NCBI RefSeq assembly: GCF_000299035.1
Contig: NZ_AKCS01000005.1
Span: 496,001 to 560,000 of the forward strand
From: Bacillus bingmayongensis
GTDB taxonomy: Bacteria > Bacillota > Bacilli > Bacillales > Bacillaceae_G
DNA length: 64,000 nucleotides
Direction: 5' to 3'
Shown: positions 44,482 through 54,479 of the stretch, in pieces
Layout of the letters: each line of letters starts with the position of its first letter
How positions within the stretch are numbered: position 1 is the stretch's first letter
Made by a program: the position numbers and the translations under genes
Notes under the pieces: generated by a model
Told to the model about the DNA's origin: nothing
Seen by the model: the letters and a program-made list of their open reading frames with translations, nothing else
Databases searched by the model: none

Positions 44482-46494
44482 ATGAAAAGATTTATTGTTT
44501 TGATAGTCTCTCTCATTATGTTCGTAAGTTCTTTTCTCGGTCCTGTTTCTTCATATGCGGCTGGCATAGATATAGGACCGTCTGACGAAAAAAAGTTAGA
44601 GGATTGGATGAATCAGTTTTTTAACCAAAACGAGATTAAAGAGATGAATATTCCTGGAGCCGCGGTTGTAGTGGTGAAGGATGGAAAAGTGTTGTTAAAG
44701 AAAGGTTATGGATATGCAAATCAAGAAAAGAAAATTCCTGTTGATCCTAATCAAACTGTTTTTCGTGTCGCTTCTGTATCAAAAGCATTTACAGCTACAG
44801 CTGTCATGCAACTGGTGGAACAAGGAAAGATTCAATTGAATGGGGATGTAAATAACTATCTAGATGAAGTACAAATTAAGAATCCATTTCCACAGTTTGT
44901 TACGCCAAAACATTTATTGACACATACAACGGGCTTTCATACAGAAGTGATGAAACCAGAAGATATACAAATGGATGCAACGAAATTTTCTCCTCTAAAG
45001 GATTATGTTAAAGAACGACTACCGAAGGTAACTCGACAGCCAGGCGAATCTTATATGTACGATAATTACGCTTCTACTCTTCAAGGCTATTTAGTAGAAA
45101 AAATTTCTGGAATGCCTTTCGAAGAATACATGAAAAAAAATATTTTTGAACCTTTGCGTATGAAAAACAGTGATTTTGCACTCGCACCTGCCATGCAGAA
45201 ACATTTAGCTACTGGTTATGATGAACAAGGGAATCCAATGCAGCCCTATACTATCATCCCAACCGTGAATCCGGCAGGAAGCATGAATACAACAGCCGAA
45301 GATATGGCCAAATATATGATTGCGTATTTGAATGGCGGAACTTATGAGAATGAGCGTATTTTAAAGAATGAAACTATTGAAGAAATGAATCAATACCATT
45401 CAGCTATTCATCCTAAATTCCCTGATACGGGTTATGGACTTGAAAACGTAAGTTTTCAGTCTGCTAATGGCCAGTACGTGATTGGTAAAGGAGGCAGTTT
45501 GCCTGATTTTTCTTCTGCTATTTGGTTTTTACCTGAACACAAACTCGGAATCTTTTTGACATATAACAAACAATCAACGTCTGATTTACGTCAGGAGTTC
45601 TTTAAGAAATTTATGAACCACTATTACCCGCAAAAGGAAGAAGAACCGAAATATATGAGAACGCCAAAAGAGGAGCTTAAGCGTTTTGAAGGAGAATACA
45701 TGGATCTAAGAACTAGATTCCTTGTAACGAAAATTACCGCTATTGGTAATGGAGAATTATTAGCGGAAGATGGGGTCTTAGGCATAAAATCCAAGCTGAA
45801 ACAGCTTGATCCGTTATTATTTGTAGACGAACAGGGTAGAAAATTAGCCTTTAAAGAGGACAAAAATCACACTATCTCCTACTTGAAATACGTGGACATT
45901 TCCAGTTACGCAGAAAAGAGCAAGCTTTCTTATTATACAGATGTCACCCAAAAGAACCCCTATGCAAATTATATTCGGTATACACAATTGCTAGAGCTAA
46001 CCAAAAACCGAACAGGGAAGTTTCAGCCAAATAAACCAATCACTCGGGCGGAGATGGCATTTATGACTGCACGTTCGCTTGCGCAATTAAATGTTTCTTT
46101 TCCTGAAAAATCGGTTCTATTTAACGATATTCCTAATCATTACTGGGCGAAAAAAGAGATTGAAATAGCTGTCAACTTAGGGATAATGAAGGGATCCACT
46201 GAGAAAAACTTTTCTCCTGAAGAATCAGTATCCCGTCAAGAGGCAGCCGTGATTTTAATCAATATGATGAAGATACTCAATCCTGGCTTAAAGGAAGGGA
46301 ATGCCAAGCTAAAAGATAAAGTAGATTCATGGGCGGAACAAGCAGTTAAAACGGTAGTTACATTAGAGTTATATGGTCCCGAAGTAACGAAATATCGAGA
46401 TGGTGCAGTAAGATATTATGCGAAAAGAAATATGACCCACCAGGAAGCAGCGGCTATGATTGCAAGAGCTTTTCACAAAGGATTCGGAAAGTAA
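44482..46494 (+). CDS. Secreted beta-lactamase-family serine hydrolase with SLH domains
   Basis: 670 residues, RBS GGAGAATC. Signal peptide 1-28 (ends SSYAAG). A class C beta-lactamase/DD-peptidase-like domain spans about 35-390, with SxxK in RVASVSKAF (Ser near 99), YxN in YMYDNYAS (near 193) and GKGGSLPDFSS as the third box. A linker domain follows. The C-terminus (about 505-665) has SLH motifs (FNDIPNHYWAKKEIEIAVNL, ITRAEMAFMTAR, MTHQEAAAMIARA) for anchoring to cell wall polysaccharide. Likely a cell-surface esterase or D-peptidase; not necessarily a beta-lactamase. Confidence 0.9.
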   Translation: MKRFIVLIVSLIMFVSSFLGPVSSYAAGIDIGPSDEKKLEDWMNQFFNQNEIKEMNIPGAAVVVVKDGKVLLKKGYGYANQEKKIPVDPNQTVFRVASVSKAFTATAVMQLVEQGKIQLNGDVNNYLDEVQIKNPFPQFVTPKHLLTHTTGFHTEVMKPEDIQMDATKFSPLKDYVKERLPKVTRQPGESYMYDNYASTLQGYLVEKISGMPFEEYMKKNIFEPLRMKNSDFALAPAMQKHLATGYDEQGNPMQPYTIIPTVNPAGSMNTTAEDMAKYMIAYLNGGTYENERILKNETIEEMNQYHSAIHPKFPDTGYGLENVSFQSANGQYVIGKGGSLPDFSSAIWFLPEHKLGIFLTYNKQSTSDLRQEFFKKFMNHYYPQKEEEPKYMRTPKEELKRFEGEYMDLRTRFLVTKITAIGNGELLAEDGVLGIKSKLKQLDPLLFVDEQGRKLAFKEDKNHTISYLKYVDISSYAEKSKLSYYTDVTQKNPYANYIRYTQLLELTKNRTGKFQPNKPITRAEMAFMTARSLAQLNVSFPEKSVLFNDIPNHYWAKKEIEIAVNLGIMKGSTEKNFSPEESVSRQEAAVILINMMKILNPGLKEGNAKLKDKVDSWAEQAVKTVVTLELYGPEVTKYRDGAVRYYAKRNMTHQEAAAMIARAFHKGFGK

Positions 46495-46740
46495 ATTTAT
46501 ATGTAAACAAATATATAGATAACTAATAAAAGCATCTACTTCCCAAGAAGCCACCACTTCAAACAACCCGTAAGGACGCAAAGTGGCGGATAGTTAACAT
46601 AAACCCTTATCTTTTGAAAAAGTTGAAAGCACAAAGAAGAGTTTTTCCTGTTTATAATTTGAATCAATATGATATTTGAGCCTATGTAGCAATGGCACCC
46701 TTTTTACGCAATAAGCATTAGTAGACATTATTCATATATA

Positions 46741-46787
46741 GACAGGACCAACAAATCTTAGTCTCAATTTGTTGGTCCTGTCTTATT
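46741..46787 (+). terminator. Strong 16-bp hairpin terminator
   Basis: GACAGGACCAACAAAT (46741-46756) pairs perfectly with 46767-46782, followed by TTATTCTT. It may serve the SLH protein gene on the plus strand and overlaps the end of a minus-strand fragment. Confidence 0.75.
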
Positions 46788-47040
46788 CTTGATTAACGTT
46801 AGAACTGTACATGAAATAAGAATACATAGCTTGTTCTAGCCACTCCTCTTCTTCCACTGTAAATTGAAGATTTTGTGCATCCATATGAAAGATTTTAACC
46901 TGATTATCAGGGTACTCTTTTTGCCTTCTACAGCATTTCCATTGAGTAATCAATGGCTGTAATTGATCAATTGGAAAGAATGCAAATCTCCCCCTGTCCC
47001 TACTCCAACAAATAAAATCCTTTGACTTACCACTATTAAA
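46783..47040 (-). pseudogene. Unrecognised protein fragment without a start
   Basis: About 85 open codons with no standard start before an upstream TGA: SGKSKDFICWSRDRGRFAFF, LITQWKCCRRQKEYPDN, IFHMDAQNLQFTVEEEEWLE. Composition looks like true coding sequence, so this is probably the tail of a truncated gene. Family not recognised. Confidence 0.5.
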
Positions 47041-47887
47041 AAAACATCATAAACAAGTGCTCAACATTTATATAAAACGATTCCAGCTATTATTCAGTTT
47101 CAGCCCCCTTATTTCTTTATAATTTCATACCATCATGATTAGTTAAGGAAGAGACAGAATGAGGCATTATCGGAAGTGGGGTTCCCTGGAAAATCCACAT
47201 GGGTACTGGGTTTCTCGCAATCTTCGAATTTATTTCGTATGCAAGATTTTAAGCAATGCCCGAGCGGTGCAAGTTCTGGTCTCCCTACTTTTTTCATAAA
47301 ATCCTGCATACTTTTTGTTCTTTTAAAACTTCATGTAAAGTAATTGAACTCAAGGCTTGATAACCCGTTTTACGAAATCTTCAAAAAACATTGCATTTGG
47401 TTTATATATGATATTATAAGTTAACAAAACAATACTAGTTTTTCTCAGCTAACCCCCTAATAGGGTCCCGACAACATTACTCGGATTTACAACGTTAAGG
47501 GCTCTAAGAAGAAAAAATTCCTTATTTCAGTCACGCTAAGAACCTGTTTATATATGTCATAAAGTGTTTTGCAGGAATGACATATTACAAAGTTCCCATT
47601 CAGGGCCTTGTGATATACTCTTTTCTAGACATATCGGATCTGTCAAAAAGCGTGCTTTTTGACAGAATCCACAAATAAAAAATACCTTATATTATTGTTG
47701 TTGTTTGAAAACGTTAGTCATATTATTCCATTTAAGGGCCAGATTATAGAACAACTAATTGACATGAAAAGCTATTAAACTTATTGCAATATATACCCTT
47801 TGTTGGATATATATTAGAGAATGCTTATTTAGAGTAAGAATTGCTCTTCCGTTTCCTCCTATTAACATAGATTACAGGTGGTGCATT
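47041..47887. other. Gene-free stretch before the SLC13-like permease
   Basis: 47462-47499 (GGGTCCCGACAACATTACTC, then GGATTTACAACGTTAAG) has the length and GGG...ACGTTAAG ends of a Tn3-family inverted repeat, and CACGCTAAG recurs at 47532-47540. A hairpin at 47636-47670 (TGTCAAAAAGC/GCTTTTTGACA) is strong. A 52-codon minus-strand frame at 47122-47282 has no clear RBS and is not called. Confidence 0.45.
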
Positions 47888-49039
47888 GTGAAAGAATTAA
47901 TATTCGTCCAAAATAAAAAAAGAATCCTTATGAAATTTGTATTTTTAAAAAAGGATATAGTGCTTACCCTTTCTCTGGTACTAGCAGTTGTAAGCTGTTT
48001 TATATATCCGCCAAGGCTCGAATATATTAACTTTGAGGTGCTGATTAGCTTATTTAATCTAATGGTTGCCATTAAGGCCTTTGAAGAGCTAAAGTTATTA
48101 GACAAACTTGCCGTTGCTATATTGAACAAATGCAATAACAGCAGGTCAATATCAGTTATTCTGATTTTGTTATGCTTCATTTGCTCCATGTTTGTAACGA
48201 ATGATGTCGCTTTGCTCACTTTTGTACCAATAACACTTGTCATTAGTAAAAAGACACAAATGAATATGATGGATACGATTATCCTGCAGACAATTGCGGC
48301 AAATATTGGAAGCAGCTTGATGCCTATGGGGAATCCGCAAAATTTGTACATCTATTCTTACTATGGAATTAAGATTATCCCATTTTGGGGTTCAATCTTG
48401 TTATTAGCTGTGCTTGGCATCAGTTTGTTGTTTATATTTACTCAAAAACTTCATAAAACAGAATTAAAAATAGAACTCCCTGTTATTACCATAGAGGATC
48501 AAAAAAAAGCTACAGTCTGGATTCTGATACTTGTCATTATTATTGCATCTATTTTTGGAGTCATTAATTATTACATTGCGCTAATAATTACATTGGTGAC
48601 AGTATTTATTTTAAATAGAAAATTACTATTTAAGATTGATTATTCTCTTCTGATAACCTTTGTCTGTTTTTTTGTTTTTATTGGAAATATTTCTAACTCA
48701 AATGCAATGGAGACATTTGCTCGCGCCAATTTAAGAGGAGACACATCAATTTTTTTTAGTTCCATATTTTTGAGTCAATTGATTAGCAATTTGCCTGCGT
48801 CAATTCTCCTGTCAAACTTTACTTCTGATTGGAAACCCTTATTATTAGGAGTAAATATCGGAGGACTTGGAACAATTATCGCATCTTTAGCCAGTGTAAT
48901 CTCCTATAAACTATTCATTCAGGCCAACCGTAAAGAGAGCAAAAAGTATTTAATCAAATTCAGTATTTACAACTTTTCATTTTTAGTCATACTTGCATGT
49001 ATACAATACTTCATCTTTAAATTTCTAAAAATCTTTTAA
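47888..49039 (+). CDS. SLC13/ArsB-type (IT superfamily) permease
   Basis: 383 residues starting at GTG after AGGTGGTGCATT. About ten membrane segments. The NDVALLTFVPI loop in the first half and the pseudo-repeated loop NLPASILLSNF with NIGGLGTIIASLASVIS in the second half are the two re-entrant motifs of the ion transporter superfamily (CitM, ArsB, SLC13). MGNPQNLYIYSYYG is also typical. It probably exports or imports an anion such as a dicarboxylate or arsenite. It stands alone between transposon-end-like sequences. Confidence 0.85.
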   Translation: MKELIFVQNKKRILMKFVFLKKDIVLTLSLVLAVVSCFIYPPRLEYINFEVLISLFNLMVAIKAFEELKLLDKLAVAILNKCNNSRSISVILILLCFICSMFVTNDVALLTFVPITLVISKKTQMNMMDTIILQTIAANIGSSLMPMGNPQNLYIYSYYGIKIIPFWGSILLLAVLGISLLFIFTQKLHKTELKIELPVITIEDQKKATVWILILVIIIASIFGVINYYIALIITLVTVFILNRKLLFKIDYSLLITFVCFFVFIGNISNSNAMETFARANLRGDTSIFFSSIFLSQLISNLPASILLSNFTSDWKPLLLGVNIGGLGTIIASLASVISYKLFIQANRKESKKYLIKFSIYNFSFLVILACIQYFIFKFLKIF

Positions 49040-49101
49040 AAAATGATTACCGATTGGAGTATAAAAACCTATAGTGTTCTTATTCCTTTTCTGAAGTAAT
49101 G

Positions 49102-49147
49102 AAAAAAGCCCAATTTCTCAGCATTAAATTGAGAAATTGGGCTTTTT
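49102..49147. terminator. Bidirectional terminator after the permease
   Basis: AAAAAAGCCCAATTTCTC pairs with GAGAAATTGGGCTTTTT across an 11-base loop that itself is AT-rich. Confidence 0.85.
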
Positions 49148-49610
49148 AATATCGGTACGCTTAAGGGGTACGGCAGCCATTCCTTCTTTTTAGAGCCACT
49201 CACAAAAGTGGTCTTTTTTTATGCAATTTTACTATACCGAACTGGATTTCAGTGTAGTTTTTGTTTATAATCCATTATTTTTTCTTTACCGAACACACTA
49301 AAATAATATCTATTTTCATTCATTGTTTACTCTATTATTAAACTAACACAGAGGGACCGCCATATTACCATCTTTAACCTATTCTTAAGCTGATGGATGT
49401 GTGACGGTACCCCTAGAAGTAGAATATCAATAAAGAGCGCTATCCTTTTTAATAATTGTACGAAAAGAATAGTGTTTTTCTTGTATTAAGGAAATGTGGT
49501 TAACTGCGAAAGGTAAAGCTTCGATGCTATCTCTGCCTTTTCTTCCATCCCCTCTTTATACACCGCTTGTTAAAACTTAGGGAATTTTAAGGTGACAAGG
49601 GGCAGGCTCC
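49148..49610. other. Gene-free stretch with IS231-type end
   Basis: A second small hairpin (GCCACT/AGTGGT followed by T) lies at 49195-49219. 49383-49402 (CTTAAGCTGATGGATGTG with GACGGTACCCC after it) is an IS231-type right end with the GGTACCCC flank seen at other copies. No gene seen. Confidence 0.5.
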
Positions 49611-50945
49611 CTAATTGTAAAATGTTTTAGTATTTTGCGCTTGTACCGAAAATAGCTTTTTATTTAACTTTGGAATATACATTACTAAAAATACAGAACG
49701 TCCTATACTAAATACGATAAAGGCGAACCATAAGCCGTGATTTTGAAAGCTAGGCACTGCGATAAATTGAGCAACGAGATAAGCAATTAATGCCAAAATC
49801 ATAGAATTTCGAATAGGTGCTGCTTCTGTTGCCCCTGTAAAAACACCATATATAATAATTCCAAAACTTGCCGAAAGAGGGAATAGCGTAATCCATATTC
49901 CATAGGTGTTTGCCAACTCAATAACACTTGGTACACTCGTAAATAGTGTAATTATATTATGACCAAGCAAGTTGTAAATACCTGCGATAAAACAGGACGA
50001 AAAGATTGCCCACTGACACGATAGTGAAAGTGTCTTTTTGTACAATTGTTTATCTTTTGCCCCAATTGCTTTTCCTACAAAAATACTAGAAGCATTCGCA
50101 AATCCGTCAAAGCAGTACGCCATGATGTAATGAATTTGGATAAGAACAGCATTTGCTGCCAAAACCTCTGTTCCAAAGGAAGCACCTTTCGCCGTAAACA
50201 TATTAAACATGGTTAACAAACAAAATGTTCTGATGAATAAATCGCGGTTAACGCTCATCATTTTTTTGAACGAAGCAAGATTAAAAATTTCTTTTAAAGG
50301 AAGCTGCTTACATGTAAAAGGAACAGCCTTCCATATAATGATGATACCTATCATAAAGGCCATTATTTCCGATATTAAGGTTGCTGCAGCTACGCCAGAC
50401 ACTGCCCGAGAGAATACGTTGACAAATAATAGGGCTAGAATAATATTCATAAGATTCATAGAAACTTGTATCATTAAAGAGATTTTAATCTTAGACATCC
50501 CCATTAACCATCCGAGGATAACGTAATTCATTAAAGCAAACGGAACACCCCATATACGAATACTAAAATAATCAGATGTCAACGTACGAACGTCAGACTC
50601 CGGGTTTATTAAGGTTAAAAATAAATATTCGACAGGGTGCCGCAGAAGAATAAAAATAATCCCTACTACAATTGCCGCTACAAATGGTCTTGTTAGGGCT
50701 AAAACCCCTTGCATATCATCGTTTGCTCCATACGCTTGAGCAGCAAATCCCGATGTACTCACTCGCAAAAAACCAAATAACCAATACATCGTATTAAAAA
50801 TGATGGTTCCTACAGCCACTGCCCCAATATAAGCAGGGTCAGACAGCTGCCCGACAACTGCTGTATCTACAGCCCCTAATAAAGGAGTTGTTATAGTTGA
50901 AATGATCAATGGAATGGCTAACGTAAGATAGAATCGATGATTCAT
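49611..50945 (-). CDS. MATE-family efflux transporter
   Basis: 444 residues with 12 membrane segments in two halves. The N-terminus LAIPLIISTITTPLLGAVDTAVVGQL is the MATE/DinF signature, and TSGFAAQAYGANDDMQGVL follows. RBS GGAGGAAAACT precedes the ATG. It is the last gene of the metal-type ABC importer operon, 12 bp after the ATPase stop. In staphylopine-type loci an exporter (CntE, MFS) accompanies the importer, so a metallophore-export role is plausible but inferred; a drug pump is the alternative. Confidence 0.92.
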   Translation of the reverse strand: MNHRFYLTLAIPLIISTITTPLLGAVDTAVVGQLSDPAYIGAVAVGTIIFNTMYWLFGFLRVSTSGFAAQAYGANDDMQGVLALTRPFVAAIVVGIIFILLRHPVEYLFLTLINPESDVRTLTSDYFSIRIWGVPFALMNYVILGWLMGMSKIKISLMIQVSMNLMNIILALLFVNVFSRAVSGVAAATLISEIMAFMIGIIIIWKAVPFTCKQLPLKEIFNLASFKKMMSVNRDLFIRTFCLLTMFNMFTAKGASFGTEVLAANAVLIQIHYIMAYCFDGFANASSIFVGKAIGAKDKQLYKKTLSLSCQWAIFSSCFIAGIYNLLGHNIITLFTSVPSVIELANTYGIWITLFPLSASFGIIIYGVFTGATEAAPIRNSMILALIAYLVAQFIAVPSFQNHGLWFAFIVFSIGRSVFLVMYIPKLNKKLFSVQAQNTKTFYN

Positions 50946-50957
50946 AGTTTTCCTCCC

Positions 50958-51797
50958 TCATCTCTCATGCCAGAGGATGGGAGGAATGCCCCCTCCAGAA
51001 AGAGAACGGTAACGGGGATGCTCGGAAAGAATGGACGAGAGCAAAGTTTGCACAGCGGGGTGCCGCGAGGTGAAAAACTGGTCTTTATTTTCGCATAGCT
51101 CAACTACTTCCCCTCTCTCCATCACAGCCAAAGCATCAGAGATAAAATAGGCAGCTTTTATATCATGTGTAATAAAAAGGTATGAGAGACCAAAAGCTGA
51201 CTTCAACTCACTCAACAAGTTTAAAATGTTTGTTTGGTTGACCATATCCAAACCACTTACCGCCTCGTCTAATACAATTAGCTTCGGTTTTAAGGAAATC
51301 GCTCTCGCAATATTAATTCTTTGCAGCTGTCCCCCGCTAAACTGATGAGGGTACTTTCTCATATCCTCACGATTCAGACCAACTCTTTCTAGTAACTCTC
51401 CAACGGTCCGCCTCTGTTCATCCCGGGACATTCTTTCATAGTTTTGTAACGGTTCACTAATAATTTGTTCCGCAGTCATTCGTGGATTTACCGAAGAGTA
51501 GCAATCTTGAAACACTACTTGAAGATCACGGCGAAGCCGTTTACGGGTGGTACGGTCTATGTTATAAAAATCATGTCCCTGAAACAGAACCTGTCCCTTT
51601 TGCGGTTTCTCCAATCCAAGGATTACTTTTCCCAGCGTACTTTTCCCAGCTCCGCTCGTTCCGAGAAGACCGAGACACATTCCTGGCTCTATGGAAATAG
51701 AAACGTTGGAAAGTACCTCTTTTCGTTGATCCGTTCTGCCAAACAAGTTATAGGAACCATACATATGTGTTACGTCCTTAACCTGTAGTAAACTCAT
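50958..51797 (-). CDS. Nickel/peptide-type ABC importer ATPase 2 (CntF/NikE-like)
   Basis: 279 residues from the ATG at 51795-51797 (MSLLQVKDVTHMY), eight bases after AGGGAG. Walker A GTSGAGKST, Q-loop VFQDCYSSVNPRM, signature FSGGQLQRINIARA, Walker B LIVLDEAVSGLD, H-loop ITHD. Oligopeptide/nickel (OppF/NikE) group. It pairs with the ATPase at 51829-52677 to drive the permeases upstream in the operon. Confidence 0.93.
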   Translation of the reverse strand: MSLLQVKDVTHMYGSYNLFGRTDQRKEVLSNVSISIEPGMCLGLLGTSGAGKSTLGKVILGLEKPQKGQVLFQGHDFYNIDRTTRKRLRRDLQVVFQDCYSSVNPRMTAEQIISEPLQNYERMSRDEQRRTVGELLERVGLNREDMRKYPHQFSGGQLQRINIARAISLKPKLIVLDEAVSGLDMVNQTNILNLLSELKSAFGLSYLFITHDIKAAYFISDALAVMERGEVVELCENKDQFFTSRHPAVQTLLSSILSEHPRYRSLSGGGIPPILWHER

Positions 51798-51828
51798 AGG
51801 CTCACTCCCTGTTTTTAGGATAATCATG

Positions 51829-52677
51829 CTACTTCAATAATGTTAGAAAATCCTGAGATTTTTCGTTAAATTGCAGCGTCGGTCGAGCATGAAGCAACTT
51901 TTTCGTATACTCATGCTGTGGATAATCAAATAGCTGATAAACGTCTGCTTTTTCTACAATTCTTCCGCGCTGCATCACAATGACATCGTCAGCTAGTTCC
52001 GAAATAACTCCTAAATCATGAGAAATTAATAGGATAGACGTACCATATTCCGAACGAATAAAATCCAACTGCTGCAGCACCTGCAATTGGTTTGTCACAT
52101 CTAGCGCTGTTGTTGGCTCATCAGCAATAATTACAGATGGCCGCAGGCATAGGGAAATAGCAATCATTACCCGCTGCAGCATTCCTCCACTTAGCTGAAA
52201 TGGGTATCTACGCATAACATCTAAAGGATTTGGCAAATTTACATCATGCAAAGAGTTCGCAGCCAGTTCAAATGCTTCTTTCTTTGTTAAAGCAGTATGA
52301 GTGCGAATCGTTTCAATGAATTGGTTTCCAATCGTATATACAGGGGTAAAAGCATTCATTGGATTTTGCATAATAAGGGCAATCTCTTTCCCTCGAATCC
52401 GTCGCATCTCCTTCGCGCTCAGCTCATTTAGTTCTCTATCGTGCAATCGTATACTACCTTCTATACTTGTTGTTTTACGATCTAGCAGTTGCAGAAGTGA
52501 CAAGGAAGTAACGGTTTTGCCGCTGCCACTTTCTCCAACAAGCCCGAGCACACGCCCAGGCTTTAGTTCAAAATGGATATCCTGCACTAAGGGGATTGTT
52601 CCAGTGGGGGTCTTTATCTTTACATGCAGGTCACTTACCTCCAAAACATTACACTGTTTTTCTATCAATTGTCTCAT
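51829..52677 (-). CDS. Nickel/peptide-type ABC importer ATPase 1 (CntD/NikD-like)
   Basis: 282 residues: Walker [11 protein letters not shown]-loop [12 protein letters not shown], signature [15 protein letters not shown], Walker [14 protein letters not shown]-loop ISHDLG. The [18 protein letters not shown] segment is typical of NikD/CntD rather than OppD. AAAAAGGA abuts the ATG; it starts 6 bp after the upstream permease stop, so coupling is likely. The short C-terminus lacks the Fe-S extension found in OppD. Confidence 0.92.
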   Translation of the reverse strand: MRQLIEKQCNVLEVSDLHVKIKTPTGTIPLVQDIHFELKPGRVLGLVGESGSGKTVTSLSLLQLLDRKTTSIEGSIRLHDRELNELSAKEMRRIRGKEIALIMQNPMNAFTPVYTIGNQFIETIRTHTALTKKEAFELAANSLHDVNLPNPLDVMRRYPFQLSGGMLQRVMIAISLCLRPSVIIADEPTTALDVTNQLQVLQQLDFIRSEYGTSILLISHDLGVISELADDVIVMQRGRIVEKADVYQLFDYPQHEYTKKLLHARPTLQFNEKSQDFLTLLK

Positions 52678-52683
52678 TCCTTT

Positions 52684-53517
52684 TTAAAAACGTCGTTTTA
52701 CCCCAAACCGATCTGATAAAGCTTCTCCCAATATATTAAAAGTGATAACAACGAGCATAATCATTACACCTGGATATATCATTAACTCTGGATTACTTCG
52801 TATATACGATTTCCCTTCGTGAATCATAGCACCCCACTCAGGTGTGGGTGGCTGAATACCTAGTCCTAAAAACGACAGAGCGGAAATATCCATAATAGCC
52901 CACCCCATTTCAAGTGTCCCCATCACGACAATAGGAGGAAGTACATTCGGGATAATATGTCGTCTAATAATTTTCCATTGCGAAGATCCGTTTATTCTCG
53001 CAGCTGTAATAAAATTCTGCTCCTTTAAACTGAGTACTAAGCCTCGGAACATCCTCGCGTAATACACCCACTGCACAAGCACCATTGCCAAAATTACCTG
53101 TTTCATTCCTGGACCGAATATTCCTACAAGTCCAAGTATGAGCACAAGATTCGGGAAGGCCATCACTCCCTCACAAAATCTCATTAATATAAGATCAATC
53201 CGGCCTCCCTTGTAACCAGCAAAAGTTCCGATAAGCAAACCAATCCCTAAGGAAGAAATAAAAATTAAAGATGCAATCCCTAAAGAAATACGAGCACCAT
53301 GTAAAAGACGAGACAGATTACACCGTCCTAAATAATCAGTACCCAACGGATATTCCATGGAAGGCTGCTTTAGTTTTAATGCTAAATTCACTTGAATGGG
53401 ATCATGCGGAGAAATCCACGGAGCCAAAATCGTAAGGATAAAAAGAACGATTAAAGTGAATGAGCAGACTGCAATGGTGATTTGATGCTTGAAAACACCT
53501 CTTATACTTGCAATCAT
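52684..53517 (-). CDS. ABC importer permease (CntC/NikC-like)
   Basis: 277 residues from the ATG at 53515-53517 (MIASIRGVF), nine bases after AAAGGAGG. Its ATG overlaps the stop of the preceding gene (TAATG). Five to six membrane segments, a DppC-type N-terminal domain (WISPHDPIQVNLALKLKQPS, LGTDYLGRCNLSRLLHG) and the EAA loop AARINGSSQWKIIRRHIIPN. It forms the channel with the permease at 53517-54458. Confidence 0.93.
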   Translation of the reverse strand: MIASIRGVFKHQITIAVCSFTLIVLFILTILAPWISPHDPIQVNLALKLKQPSMEYPLGTDYLGRCNLSRLLHGARISLGIASLIFISSLGIGLLIGTFAGYKGGRIDLILMRFCEGVMAFPNLVLILGLVGIFGPGMKQVILAMVLVQWVYYARMFRGLVLSLKEQNFITAARINGSSQWKIIRRHIIPNVLPPIVVMGTLEMGWAIMDISALSFLGLGIQPPTPEWGAMIHEGKSYIRSNPELMIYPGVMIMLVVITFNILGEALSDRFGVKRRF

Positions 53518-54458
53518 TAGTCCGTTCCTCCTTTCCAAGAAATCCGCGGATTCATATACATTTGCACAATATCCACAATCAGGTTACATAAAATAAATAG
53601 ACAGGCCGCAAGAAACACATAGCATTGGATGACTGGTATATCCCGGTTAAAAATTGCCTCAATAAAATAACGTCCAAACCCAGGCCACGAAAAAACGGAC
53701 TCAACAATAATCGTTCCCGTCAATAGCTTTCCAAAATTCATCCCAATCCCCGTAATCATCGGCAAAATTGCAATTTTCAATACATGCTTTACCATAATGG
53801 CATGCTCATGAATGCCTCTTGTTCTCGCATACAAGACATAAGGATCCTGTAAATTCTCCAGCACACTAATGCGTAGCAAACGAGTATAAATCGCAATGAG
53901 CGGCAAAGCCAGTGTTACGGATGGAAGAATCAAGTGCATCCATGTTCCTGCTCCCTCCACAGGAAACAGATTAAACTTCACTGCAAACAAATAAATTAAT
54001 AAATAACCGAGCCAAAACTGCGGAATTGAAGCACCAAAAAAAGCCAGAACTCGACTAAGCTGGTCCACGACACCATTTTTCTTCACTGCAGCTAAAAATC
54101 CGATCGGCACACTAACGAGTACAGCTACGAAAATACTGCTAAAGGCGAGCTGGATCGTCGTAGGCATCCTGTACACAACCTCCTGCCAAACGGGCTTGTT
54201 AGAAAGATAAGATACGCCAAAATCAAGTTGGCATATCTTAATAAGAGATTGAATATATTGCACAAACAGTGGCTGATCTAAGCCAAACTCCTGTCTTTTT
54301 TGTTCTAACATCTCCGCTGTCGGCTGAATATGGGCAGCTGCCAAATATGCTTCAGCAGGGTCGACCGGCGACAGATGAATCAATAAAAAAGTAAGAAGTG
54401 TGGCAAAGAGAAAAATAGGAATGATGGCAAGAAATCGTTTGATAATATAGCTACCCAT
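53517..54458 (-). CDS. ABC importer permease (CntB/NikB-like)
   Basis: 313 residues with six membrane segments. N-terminal IIKRFLAIIPIFLFATLLTF with LSPVDPAEAYL is the DppB/NikB start; the EAA loop is ARTRGIHEHAIMVKHVLKIA. Motif LLTGTIIVESVFSWPGFGRY near the end is typical of peptide/nickel permeases. RBS GGAAGGATGAG. 21 bp after the substrate-binding protein gene. Confidence 0.94.
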   Translation of the reverse strand: MGSYIIKRFLAIIPIFLFATLLTFLLIHLSPVDPAEAYLAAAHIQPTAEMLEQKRQEFGLDQPLFVQYIQSLIKICQLDFGVSYLSNKPVWQEVVYRMPTTIQLAFSSIFVAVLVSVPIGFLAAVKKNGVVDQLSRVLAFFGASIPQFWLGYLLIYLFAVKFNLFPVEGAGTWMHLILPSVTLALPLIAIYTRLLRISVLENLQDPYVLYARTRGIHEHAIMVKHVLKIAILPMITGIGMNFGKLLTGTIIVESVFSWPGFGRYFIEAIFNRDIPVIQCYVFLAACLFILCNLIVDIVQMYMNPRISWKGGTD

Positions 54459-54479
54459 TATTTCTCATCCTTCCGTTTC

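Noticed and set aside
47122-47282. 52-codon minus-strand frame (MKKVGRPELAPLGHCLKS...)
   Set aside because: No convincing RBS, unusual Cys/Pro composition and no recognised family; likely chance.
47872-48351. 159-residue frame antisense to the SLC13-like permease
   Set aside because: A mirror of a hydrophobic coding strand; the sense strand has clear transporter motifs and an RBS.
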